From positions 62,001 through 126,000 of the forward strand of contig CAQOGY010000001.1 of the NCBI GenBank assembly GCA_948847595.1: a stretch of DNA of 64,000 nucleotides, in the 5' to 3' direction. The position numbers and the translations under genes are program-made. Shown one piece after another: positions 39,701 through 47,400 of the stretch (its first letter is position 1; each line of letters starts with the position of its first letter). The DNA comes from an uncultured Bacteroides sp. (GTDB lineage: Bacteria; Bacteroidota; Bacteroidia; Bacteroidales; Bacteroidaceae). The notes below the pieces were generated by a model, which was not told where the DNA came from, searched no databases, and was given only the letters and a program-made list of their open reading frames with translations.

Positions 39701-39863
39701 TATTGTTCCGCAAAAGAATATTTTCCTACATGTTGATTTGAAGCAACGCGGATTAGGCGGCGATAATAGTTGGGGGATGTATCCACACAATAAATATCGA
39801 TTGCTTGATAAAAAATATGTTTATAGCTATATGATTGAATTGATAGAAAAGAGTTCAGATTAA
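36711..39863 (+). CDS. GH2 beta-galactosidase
   Basis: A 1,050-residue exported GH2 enzyme of LacZ-like layout with a signal peptide ending in TAKAQ. Order: sugar-binding jelly-roll domain (about 45-225, SWQHSLNGVWKF, VPSNWEIQGFGEPIIRN), Ig-like domain, TIM barrel (about 340-640), Ig-like domain, and a C-terminal beta-galactosidase small-chain domain. Acid/base E483 in SLGNECGNG and nucleophile E546 in MCEYAHAQGNSNG are intact, as is the NRHEH metal/substrate motif. It should release terminal beta-linked galactose in the periplasm. It is the only accessory glycosidase of unit 2. Confidence 0.93.
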   Translation: MINRLFSTLLFLSCLFGGLPQTAKAQNNEWENPVKYEWNKEKPHADFRLYEQAEDAVNDKPRKSSWQHSLNGVWKFIYAPTIAASIKDFYRIDLPDSNWDTITVPSNWEIQGFGEPIIRNIQYVFSSNPPYIDVDNPVGTYRRTFTVPQNWQEREVFLHFGSISGYARIYVNGQQVGMTKASKTPAEFNVTNYLKEGENLLAVQIYRWHDGSYMEDQDFWRLTGIERDVFLQAYPKLTIWDFFLKSSLDSIYKNGIFNATVDLREFTGNNVKKGTLKLELLDKTGKIVLSQQKKFDIEDEFTQLAFSGVIKNVSKWNAEKPSLYDCVITLWDDKNKQLAVTACKTGFRKIEIKNARLLVNGVPAYIKGVNRHEHNDSLGHVQTREIMMNDLKLIKQLNMNAVRTSHYPNHPLFYKLCDQYGIYIIDEANIETHGMGSVPYFKDTIPHPAYRSEWYAAHVDRITRMVERDKNHPCVIGWSLGNECGNGIVFHDEYKRLKEYDPSRFVQFEQAWEDWNTDIVCPMYPNMWKITEYAKSGKQRPFIMCEYAHAQGNSNGNFKDLWDVIYDSPNLQGGFIWDFMDQGFKMKTEPGDGRIYWTYNGKMGSYKWLEDRKGELNTGTDGLISANGIPKPQAYEVKKVYQYIQFNAKDLSKGIISIKNRYDFTNLNEYAFTWEVYKNGDKFSTGNFNVELKPHAEKEVRLSLPVIPKDGNEYFLNLYAYTKVATDLVPVHYEVAKEQIKLNKGSFFASLSACSGKLSYETKDNVLSFQSGAVSGKIDLKKGVLFNYSINGKQPIKQYPEPAFWRAPVDNDFGNKMPWLAGVWRTAHVNRYVKNVVIEEKNEKGLSIKVDWILSDIQVPYTMEYLIRNNGSIIVTGSIDLTGTRLPELPRFGMRMELQQPYENLTYYGRGPLENYIDRYSSSFIGRYEDKVDNQFYWYIRPQETGNKTDVRWLALLNSEGEGVKITGLQPIAFSALHFSPEDLDPGLTRKLQHTIDIVPQKNIFLHVDLKQRGLGGDNSWGMYPHNKYRLLDKKYVYSYMIELIEKSSD

Positions 39864-39922
39864 GGCTGTTGTTTGAACAAGTGACAGATAAAATTTTCAA
39901 TAGTATTGAGTAAATAATTTCA

Positions 39923-39974
39923 CTCCTTCGTATTTGTTTTTCATATACAACAAATACGGAGGGGTTACTTTTTT
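39923..39974 (+). terminator. Intrinsic terminator after GH2
   Basis: A 16-bp stem, CTCCTTCGTATTTGTT (39923-39938) with AACAAATACGGAGGGG (39949-39964), whose two differences are G-U pairs, is followed by TTACTTTTTT. It ends the unit 2 transcript before the unit 3 regulator. Confidence 0.75.
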
Positions 39975-40009
39975 CGAAAAAGGAATGTGCTCTTTTGGAG
40001 ATTTTTATG

Positions 40010-40017
40010 TATGTTTG
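40010..40017 (+). promoter_or_regulatory. -7 element of regulator 3 promoter
   Basis: TATGTTTG fits TAnnTTTG; transcription would begin about 30 nt before the GTG start at 40051. A seven-codon frame, MKGSSCK, starts at 40031 within this leader and its stop overlaps the GTG. Confidence 0.5.
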
Positions 40018-40050
40018 TCACATGTTTAATATGAAAGGAAGCAGTTGTAA

Positions 40051-42879
40051 GTGAAAGACACGATTAAATATCTGATTCTTATATTAATATATTTGGCTTG
40101 TGGGGGTAATCTACAAGCCCAAAACTATACATTCCGTAATGTCGTCATGTCCGACGGCCTTTCCGGACTGTTGGTCAATGCTATTTATAAAGATTCGGAA
40201 GGCTTCGTCTGGTTGGGGACGGATAATTGCCTCGACCGTTTTGACGGTGTGAAAGTGCGCCATTTTGAATTCCGTGGCATTGAGTCGGGAAGGAAGAAAC
40301 GTGTGAACAGTGTCACTGAGACTGCCAACAAACAGCTTTGGGTAGGAAATGGAATCGGACTCTGGCGATTGAACCGTACAAACAGCCAATTGGAAAGAAT
40401 TGTCCCCGAAAAGATTGATTTTGCCGTAAATACCTTGTTGGCTAATGAGGATATTCTTTATATCGGCACAGAGAAAGGTTTATTCATTCATAAAGACGGT
40501 CAGTTGCTTCAAGTCTTGACAGACCGGAATATGCTTGCCGCTTGTAACAGAATCATGGATATTTGCCTGAATGAGGATAAAACCGTATTATGGCTGGCCA
40601 CGGTACAAGGATTGTTCTCTTATTCACTGAAAGACGGCAAGATTGATTCCTGGCATTTTCAGGAGAATGTGCCCGAAGCCGATTATTTCCGTTGCCTTAC
40701 CCGTATTGGAGAAACGCTCTATCTAGGAACAATGAGCCAAGGTGTAGTATGTTTCGATACAAAGAAGGAATCATTCTCTCATACGGTATCATTAGGTTGC
40801 GATGTCATTTCTGATATATCCAGCGATGGAAAAGAAACTGTGTACATAGCTACTGACGGTAATGGCGTCCACTTCCTTTCACACAAAGACCAACAAGTGA
40901 CACGTCGTTTTTACCATGATGTCAATGATAAGGAAGGAATTCGCAGTAATTCTGTTTATTCCTTACTTGTAGATGACAGAGGGGTTGTCTGGGTAGGACA
41001 TTTTCAGGCAGGATTGGATTATTCACTCTATCAGAACGGCCTTTTCCGTACGTATGCCTATCCGCCTTTGTTCAATTCGGCCAATCTTTCCATCCGTTCT
41101 TTTGTTAACAAAGGGCAAGAGAAGGTCATCGGTTCGCGTGACGGCTTGTTTTATATAAACGAAGCTACGGGAATAGTGAAGAGCTTTGTAAAACCCGTCT
41201 TGACCTCGGATTTGATACTGACAATCTGCTTCTATCAAGGAGAATATTACATCGGTACGTATGGTGGCGGTATGATGGTATTGAACCCGGAAACGCTGTC
41301 TCTGAAATATTTTGCGCAAGGCGATACGGAGCTTTTCCAAAAAGGACATATCTTCTGTGTGAAACCGGATGCCAAAGGAAATCTTTGGATAGGTACTTCA
41401 CAAGGACTTTTCTGTTATAACGGGCAGACCAAACAGAACAAGCACTTCACCAGTGCCAACTCCCAACTGCCGGAAGGCAATGTGTATGAAGTCAGTTTTG
41501 ACTCTACCGGTAAAGGATGGATTGCCACCGAAACTGGTATGTGTATTTATGACCCGGCTTCCCAAAGTTTGCGTTCCAATGTCTTTCCCGAAGGATTCGT
41601 GAATAAAGATAAGGTGCGTACAATCTACGAAGATGCTGAACACAACCTCTATTTTATCCGTGAGAAAGGAAGTCTGTTTACATCCACTTTAACGATGGAT
41701 CGTTTTCAGAACCGCTCTATCTTTTCTACTCTTCCGGACAACTCGCTGATGTCCGTAATAGAAGATAACCAGGGATGGCTGTGGGTGGCCTGTAATGATG
41801 GGTTGCTGCGTATCAAAGAAGAGGGAGAGGAGTATGATGCTTTCACTTTCAATGATGGAGTGCCGGGGCCAACTTTTACGAATGGAGCTGCTTATAAAGA
41901 TGAAAAAGGACTATTGTGGTTTGGTAACACTAAAGGACTGATTTATGTCGATCCGAAACATGTGGACGAAGTGCGTGGCAATGTTCGTCCGATCGTATTT
42001 ACCGACATATTAGCTAATGGTGTCCCTTTTACCAGCTCCTCTTTGAAATACAATCAGAATAATTTGACTTTCTGTTTCACAGACTTTGCCTATGGTCTCC
42101 CATCTGCCTTACTATATGAGTATCGACTGGAAGGAGTGGACAAGGACTGGAAATTATTGGCAGCACAGAACGAAGTTTCTTATTACGGACTTTCTTCCGG
42201 GACTTATACTTTCCGTGTACGCCTTCCGGGAAATGAGCAATCGGAAGCTATCTGTCAAGTGACAGTGCGTCCAATGATACCTTGGTGGGGATGGTCGCTT
42301 TCCGTTTTATTAATCGTAGGAATTATAGCCTTTATACGGTATTATGTCTGGAAACGTATGTGTCGTTTGCTTGTTTCTTCTGCTTCATTGGTTTCGGCAT
42401 CATCAGCAGAAGAGGAGATACAGCAAAGAGAACAGTCGGTAGAACATCCGGAAGTAATTTCAGAGCAACAACCTTCCGTTGTTGAAGAAAAATATAAGAC
42501 CAATAGACTGACAGAAAAGGAATGTAAAGAACTTCATAAGAAACTGGTGGCTTATGTAGAGAAAGAAAAGCCATATATCAATCCTGATTTAAAAATGGGT
42601 GACTTGGCATCTGCATTGGATACTTCCTCACATTCATTATCGTATCTCTTGAACCAGTATCTTAATCAGTCTTACTATGACTTTATCAACGAATACCGCG
42701 TTGCCCAATTCAAAAAGATGGTAGCGGATATCCAATATTCCCGTTATACTTTGGCTGCACTGGCGGAACTTTGTGGATTCAGTTCGCGTGCCTCTTTCTT
42801 CCGTTCATTTAAAAAGAGTACGGGGGTGACTCCGAATGAGTATATTCGTAGCATTGGTGGCACTACAAAAGAAGAGTAA
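40051..42879 (+). CDS. Propeller-Y_Y_Y-AraC membrane regulator (unit 3)
   Basis: A 942-residue receptor-regulator, paralogue of 6290 and 25277. Signal sequence (1-24, ending NLQAQ); propeller repeats (about 25-640, for example GFVWLGTDNCLDRFDG); Y_Y_Y domain (about 665-740, ending YYGLSSGTYTFRVRLPG); membrane helix (about 744-768); a low-complexity acidic/Ser/Gln linker (about 770-825); AraC HTH (about 828-935, ending TPNEYIRSIG). No kinase or receiver domain. The start is GTG, with AAAGGAAG about 12 bases upstream. It is separated from its sigma gene by a 942-bp noncoding stretch, unlike the other two units. It probably senses a glycan and activates the unit 3 sigma operon. Confidence 0.9.
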   Translation: MKDTIKYLILILIYLACGGNLQAQNYTFRNVVMSDGLSGLLVNAIYKDSEGFVWLGTDNCLDRFDGVKVRHFEFRGIESGRKKRVNSVTETANKQLWVGNGIGLWRLNRTNSQLERIVPEKIDFAVNTLLANEDILYIGTEKGLFIHKDGQLLQVLTDRNMLAACNRIMDICLNEDKTVLWLATVQGLFSYSLKDGKIDSWHFQENVPEADYFRCLTRIGETLYLGTMSQGVVCFDTKKESFSHTVSLGCDVISDISSDGKETVYIATDGNGVHFLSHKDQQVTRRFYHDVNDKEGIRSNSVYSLLVDDRGVVWVGHFQAGLDYSLYQNGLFRTYAYPPLFNSANLSIRSFVNKGQEKVIGSRDGLFYINEATGIVKSFVKPVLTSDLILTICFYQGEYYIGTYGGGMMVLNPETLSLKYFAQGDTELFQKGHIFCVKPDAKGNLWIGTSQGLFCYNGQTKQNKHFTSANSQLPEGNVYEVSFDSTGKGWIATETGMCIYDPASQSLRSNVFPEGFVNKDKVRTIYEDAEHNLYFIREKGSLFTSTLTMDRFQNRSIFSTLPDNSLMSVIEDNQGWLWVACNDGLLRIKEEGEEYDAFTFNDGVPGPTFTNGAAYKDEKGLLWFGNTKGLIYVDPKHVDEVRGNVRPIVFTDILANGVPFTSSSLKYNQNNLTFCFTDFAYGLPSALLYEYRLEGVDKDWKLLAAQNEVSYYGLSSGTYTFRVRLPGNEQSEAICQVTVRPMIPWWGWSLSVLLIVGIIAFIRYYVWKRMCRLLVSSASLVSASSAEEEIQQREQSVEHPEVISEQQPSVVEEKYKTNRLTEKECKELHKKLVAYVEKEKPYINPDLKMGDLASALDTSSHSLSYLLNQYLNQSYYDFINEYRVAQFKKMVADIQYSRYTLAALAELCGFSSRASFFRSFKKSTGVTPNEYIRSIGGTTKEE

Positions 42880-42900
42880 TACCAGTCCGGTATTTCTTTC
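42878..42900 (+). terminator. Small hairpin at regulator 3 stop
   Basis: AATACC and GGTATT form a six-base stem over the stop codon region, followed by TCTTTC. It is a weak terminator candidate. Confidence 0.3.
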
Positions 42901-42929
42901 TGTGGTTTCTTGTATGTCATTCATGTGTT

Positions 42930-42983
42930 TCATGTACTTCTTTCTGCGGTCTCATGTACTTCTTTCACCGGATTCATGTACTT
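42930..42983. repeat. 22-bp periodic direct repeat
   Basis: TCATGTACTT starts at 42930, 42952 and 42974, exactly 22 bp apart. The first two copies share 15 bases (TCATGTACTTCTTTC). A degenerate copy, TCTTGTATGT, begins at 42908, also in register. Spacing of two helical turns suggests a protein-binding array or a decayed minisatellite. Confidence 0.7.
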
Positions 42984-43103
42984 GAATTACTCCGATGTCC
43001 TACATGTTTGGCTCCTTGCTTGTACTTGTTTTATTCCGACTCTCTCACTTGCATTGTTTTTATTGAGATTTGTATATATTTTATATCATATAAACAGTTG
43101 GGG

Positions 43104-43432
43104 TTTACTGCCACTACTGCCAACTGCCACCATAGGCATATTTGGCAGTGCTTTTTTCCTTGTTTTTCTTTCTATTTGTTGATAATCAGGTTGGTATATT
43201 GTTTTTATAGAATTCGTTTTTATTTTCTTTCTATCTTGAAGTCTTCTTCTTTAATACTCATGTTTTACTTATATTGTTTATATAAATTAATGATCGAGAA
43301 CCCATGGAGAGTATAGGGCTATTGCAATGCGAGAAAAACGGAATAGTAATAATTGCTTATATTTAGACTTTAACATACTCGGTTTTTCAAAAAAAATATG
43401 CCTATAGGTGGCAGTTGGCAGTATGGCAGTAA
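43104..43432. repeat. TGCCA-rich inverted repeat pair
   Basis: Left copy near 43105-43143 and right copy 43394-43432 are inverted and nearly identical over about 38 bases, differing by two single-base indels; both contain ACTGCCAACTGCCACC (left, read forward) and ATAGGCATATTT. They flank about 250 bp of AT-rich DNA without a gene. This is the layout of a MITE or an excised mobile element; a very long RNA hairpin is the alternative. Confidence 0.7.
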
Positions 43433-43635
43433 CTATGGAAGTGACTGTCCTTTATATATGTATGATATAGAGTGAGTTATGGCGTATCTGCTTGTTGGTG
43501 TACTGCCAAATGTATCATCTGTTACTGCCACTCGAAATGTTAATCTGAAAATCCTTGTATGGTAATTATTGCTTATGCTCCTTCGGACGTTATAGAGCTA
43601 TCGTAAAAAAGGTCTCCGATACTCTTCGAATAGCG

Positions 43636-43673
43636 CTTATTGAGTCTCATTCTATAAAATGAGACTCAATAAG
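43636..43673. promoter_or_regulatory. Candidate operator repeat, unit 3
   Basis: A perfect 15-bp inverted repeat, CTTATTGAGTCTCAT (43636-43650) and ATGAGACTCAATAAG (43659-43673), with loop TCTATAAA. Its TCTCA-N10-TGAGA core ends 118 nt before the -7 element at 43783. It lies about 760 bp after the regulator stop, so it is not that gene's terminator. A weaker TTCTC-N7-GAGAA repeat follows at 43686-43702. Confidence 0.6.
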
Positions 43674-43782
43674 TTATCTATGTAATTCTCTGATAATGAG
43701 AAATATAATTAAAAATTAGTCTGTCTTGATGCGTTGAGATTGATATGCTCTGTTTTTCGGCTGTTATATCCGGAATCCCCTC

Positions 43783-43790
43783 TATATTTG
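43783..43790 (+). promoter_or_regulatory. -7 element of unit 3 sigma promoter
   Basis: TATATTTG, in the same CCCTCTATATTTGC context as unit 2. Predicted transcription starts close to 43797, which excludes a GTG at 43795 as the sigma start and supports the ATG at 43822. Confidence 0.6.
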
Positions 43791-43821
43791 CATCGTGATT
43801 AAAACCGAAAAAGATAGTATT

Positions 43822-44337
43822 ATGGAGACAACGACCCACACTTCCGACAGTATCATCACCCGTTCTTATGAAGAATATTATCAGGTGATTCTTACCTATA
43901 TTACTTATCGTATCACTCATCGTTACGAAGCTGAGGATCTGACCCAAGATGTATTTGTGCGTCTGCTGGACTACAAACAGATGCTTCGTCCGGATACAGT
44001 GAAATATTTCCTGTTCACCATTGCCCGTAATATCGTGACCGACTATATCCGCCGCTATTATAAGAAGCAGGAGATAGACAGTTATATCTATGATACGATA
44101 TCTACCTCAACCAATGAAACTGAAGAAAAAATTATCGGTGATGATTTAATGACAATGGAACGGACACGTCTGGCTGCCATGCCCGAACAGCGTCGGTTAG
44201 TTTATACATTGAACCGTTATGAAGACAAGTCATCTGCTGAAATAGCAGAAGAAATGCAACTCAGCCGTCGTACAGTAGAGAACCATTTATTTATAGGTCG
44301 TCGTGAAATGCGTGAGTTCTTCAGAAAATGTATTTAA
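43822..44337 (+). CDS. ECF-type RNA polymerase sigma factor (unit 3)
   Basis: A 171-residue ECF sigma factor with the same length as the unit 2 copy. Region 2: RYEAEDLTQDVFVRLLDYKQMLRPDTVKYF and RNIVTDYIRRYYKKQE; region 4: SSAEIAEEMQLSRRTVENHL; C-terminal tail REMREFFRKCI. The frame extends to a GTG at 43795, but that coincides with the predicted transcription start. The next gene is susC after 133 bp, a gap holding only a 31-codon frame and no anti-sigma factor. Confidence 0.9.
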   Translation: METTTHTSDSIITRSYEEYYQVILTYITYRITHRYEAEDLTQDVFVRLLDYKQMLRPDTVKYFLFTIARNIVTDYIRRYYKKQEIDSYIYDTISTSTNETEEKIIGDDLMTMERTRLAAMPEQRRLVYTLNRYEDKSSAEIAEEMQLSRRTVENHLFIGRREMREFFRKCI

Positions 44338-44370
44338 TCTTATTTATTTAATATATAATCCTTTGTGCTT

Positions 44371-44466
44371 ATGGAAAAAGAATCAGAATCTATGAAGAGA
44401 CACCTTGATGTCTCATTTAATTTTAGAAAACAAGAAATAAATACTATTTTTAAACCTCAAATTTAA
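44371..44466 (+). CDS. Possible 31-residue leader peptide
   Basis: A short frame with ATG at 44371 and TAA four bases before the unit 3 susC start. It encodes a charged peptide (begins MEKESESMKRH) with no family likeness or membrane segment. It contains an inverted repeat, GAGACA-CCTTGA-TGTCTC (44397-44414), made of the same half-site sequence as the candidate operators in opposite order. Units 1 and 2 have only 46 and 44 bp here and no such frame. It may be a chance frame in a regulatory leader. Confidence 0.3.
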   Translation: MEKESESMKRHLDVSFNFRKQEINTIFKPQI

Positions 44467-44470
44467 TTTT

Positions 44471-47400
44471 ATGAAACGAAGAGGATTAATTTTTAATTCG
44501 CGGCCTAACAAGACAGCAGTGTTTGCGTTAGGATTAATGCTGGGACTTTGTCCTGTTTCAAAGGCATGGGCCGATACGAATATGAACGATAGCCAAGTGG
44601 TGGCGCAGGCTCAGAAGAAAGTGAAAGGTCAAGTGGTTGACGTAACGGGTGAACCTTTGATTGGCGTGAATATCAGCGTGATAGGCGGGACAGAAGGAAC
44701 TATTACCGATATTGACGGGAATTATACAATTAATTTGCCGGCAGGTGCGAAACTGAAATTCAGTTATATTGGTTATAAAGACCAAATAATAGAAGTGGGC
44801 GTCCAAACAGTTGTCAATGTGAAAATGCAGGAAGACAGTGAAGTGTTGGATGAAGTCGTGGTAGTAGGATATGGTTCACAGAAAAAAGAGACACTGACAG
44901 GTGCGGTAACTGTCGTTTCCGATAAAATGTTGAAGAATAAAGGAACGATGTCCAGCCCGTTGCAGGCAATGCAGGGACAGGTTCCAGGTGTTACGATTAC
45001 CCGTAATTCTGCGGCTCCGGGTGATGAAAGTTGGGGGTTGAAGCTACGTGGTTCTGTTTCTGCAAATAGTGCGGAACCGTTGATTGTTATTGACGGAGTT
45101 GCTTACGACGGTGTGAATGCATTGCGGAATATTAACCCTTCCGATATTCAGTCTATCAACTTCCTGAAGGATGCGTCAGCGGCTATCTACGGTTCGCGGG
45201 CTGCAGGCGGTGTGGTATTGGTGACCACCAAACAAGCAAAAGAAAGTAAAGCAAGAATAGAGTATAGTGGTTCATATACATATAAAATGGTAGGGTTGCA
45301 ACCGGAATTGATGACTATGAACGAGTGGGCGAATGCAGTATTGCAAACTTGTCTGAATGACGGTCAGCCCGATTCATATTCGTGGGTTAAATATGCGAAA
45401 ATGGCATTGGCGAATGAAGGCAAATATATTGACTTGGATCATAGTGCCAATCCTTTTGCTCCCAGCTATTCGGATGTGATGGATTTTGTGTTTATGGATA
45501 CCAACTGGCAGGATGTATTGTTCGGAAATTCTTATTCCACCCAACATGACCTGGCTATTTCTGGTGGTACGGAGAAGAATTTGTACCGTTTGTCCGTAGG
45601 GTATATGTATGACGATAGTAACTTGAAATGGGGGAATAACAACAACCAGCGTTTCAACCTTCGTCTGACTAACAAACTGAAAGTCTTTGATAACTTCGCT
45701 ATTGAATCTGTCATCGCTTACAATCGTCAGGATCAGGTAGCACCATCACAACTGAATAAAACGCTGACTTCCAGCTATCCGCAACCGGGGCTTCCGGCTT
45801 CCACCATTGACGGGAAACCGTATTCGTGGGGAACATGGCTGTCGCCCATCTGGTTTGCCGAGTTGGGTGGTGATAATAAGTTGAAAGTCTCTGAAATCAA
45901 TATCAGCGAAAAGTTCACTTACAATATCAATAAACACCTGGATGTAGTGGCCAATCTTGGTTATAACTCCGGCGTGGCTTCACGTGACATCAAGAAGATG
46001 GCTATTACTTCCTATAATTATGCCGGAACTCAAATAAACACGAAGGCCGACGGCTACAAACAGGAAGAATCATCTTACGAAAAAACGAGTTCACGTACTG
46101 ATTTCTATTCTATGACAGGTTATGTTGACTATCATAATACATTCGCGCAACATCATAATGTAAGTGCGATGGTCGGTGCCCAATATGAATTGAAAGAATA
46201 TGATTATTTTGGTGTATCGGTGAAGGATATTCAGAACTCATTGGAAACGGTAAATGGTGCAGGGCTTGTGAACCTGACCGACAAACATGGTACGAAATGG
46301 CATGAGGCTGTGATGTCCTATTATTCCCGTTTGAATTATAATTATAAGTCTAAATACCTGTTGGAAGTAAATATGCGTTATGATGGTTCTTCCAAGTTCA
46401 AACCGGAAAACCGCTGGGACTTCTTTTACGGTATATCCGGTGGATGGCGTATTACGGAAGAAGCGTTCATGAAGAATATCAAGTGGCTGAACGATTTGAA
46501 AATTCGTCTTTCATATGGTGAAGTGGGTAATCAGAGTGGTATCGACCGTTACGATGGTACACAGTTCTATAAATTTGAATCACAGAGCGGAGCTTATATC
46601 GGTCCCAACAAAGGCACTATCATAGATACAAACGGTAAAATCGCTTCTTTAGGACGTGAATGGGAACGCATCAAGAATTATAATCTGGGATTGGATTTCT
46701 CCTTGTTCAATTCCCGCCTTACAGGTACTGCCGAGGTATATATGAAGCGTAATGACAATATGTTGATAAACATCTCTTATCCGGGAGTTCTGGGTGATAA
46801 CGCCGGTATGTCCAACAACGGAAAGTTCAAGTCGCATGGTTGGGAAGTTATGCTGAACTGGTCTGATAAGATTGGAAAAGACTTCACTTACCACGTAGGA
46901 GGTACTTACTCCTTTAATACCAACAAACTGACGGATATCGGTGCGGTATCAGTTTTGAAATCCGGTTTCGTTGACAAACAACAAGGCTATCCGTTGAACA
47001 GTATCTTCGGCCTGCGTTATGCCGGCAAGGCACAAACGGAAGAAGAACGCCAGAAGTACTTATATAGATTCCTTATCGGAAACACTATCGGACTGACCGA
47101 ACAAAACTTCCGTCTGGGAGATAATATGTATGCCGATGTAAACAATGACGGTAAATTGGATCAGAATGACATTGTTTATCTGGGTACGGACGATCCGAAA
47201 ATCTCCTTCTCATTTAATGTAGGAGCAGAATGGAAAGGTTTTGATTTGTCATTGGTTTTCCAGGGAGCTGCCAAACGTACTATTTTCCGTACGGGAGATA
47301 ATAACGGTAATGAGATATGGCGCATACCGATGAAGGCATTGTACCTGAATACTTCGAATCAGTCTGTAGGTAATACATGGAGTCCTGACAACCGGGGTGC

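Larger units (their letters stand above)
42880..43635. other. Long noncoding region with repeats
   Basis: No convincing gene lies here. The overlapping frames at 42910-43182 and 42954-43316 are Phe/Leu/Cys-rich, compete with each other, and have no start context or family likeness. The stretch holds a 22-bp periodic repeat (42930-42983), a pair of TGCCA-rich inverted repeats (43104-43432), two further TACTGCCA copies (43501-43508 and 43523-43530), and a near-direct repeat GTAATAATTGCTTAT / GTAATTATTGCTTAT. It is probably the remains of a mobile or repeat-borne element inserted between the regulator and its target operon. Confidence 0.6.

Noticed and set aside
42930..42983. Possible CRISPR array
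   Set aside because: The period is only 22 bp with no distinct spacers, three copies, and no cas genes in the window.
42910..43316. Two overlapping + strand frames of 90 and 120 codons in the regulator 3 to sigma 3 gap
   Set aside because: They overlap each other in different frames, are low-complexity Phe/Leu/Cys-rich, run through the 22-bp repeats and into the inverted repeat, and resemble no protein family.
43795..43821. GTG start giving a nine-residue longer sigma factor in unit 3
   Set aside because: It coincides with the predicted transcription start, and the ATG at 43822 gives exactly the length of the unit 2 paralogue.
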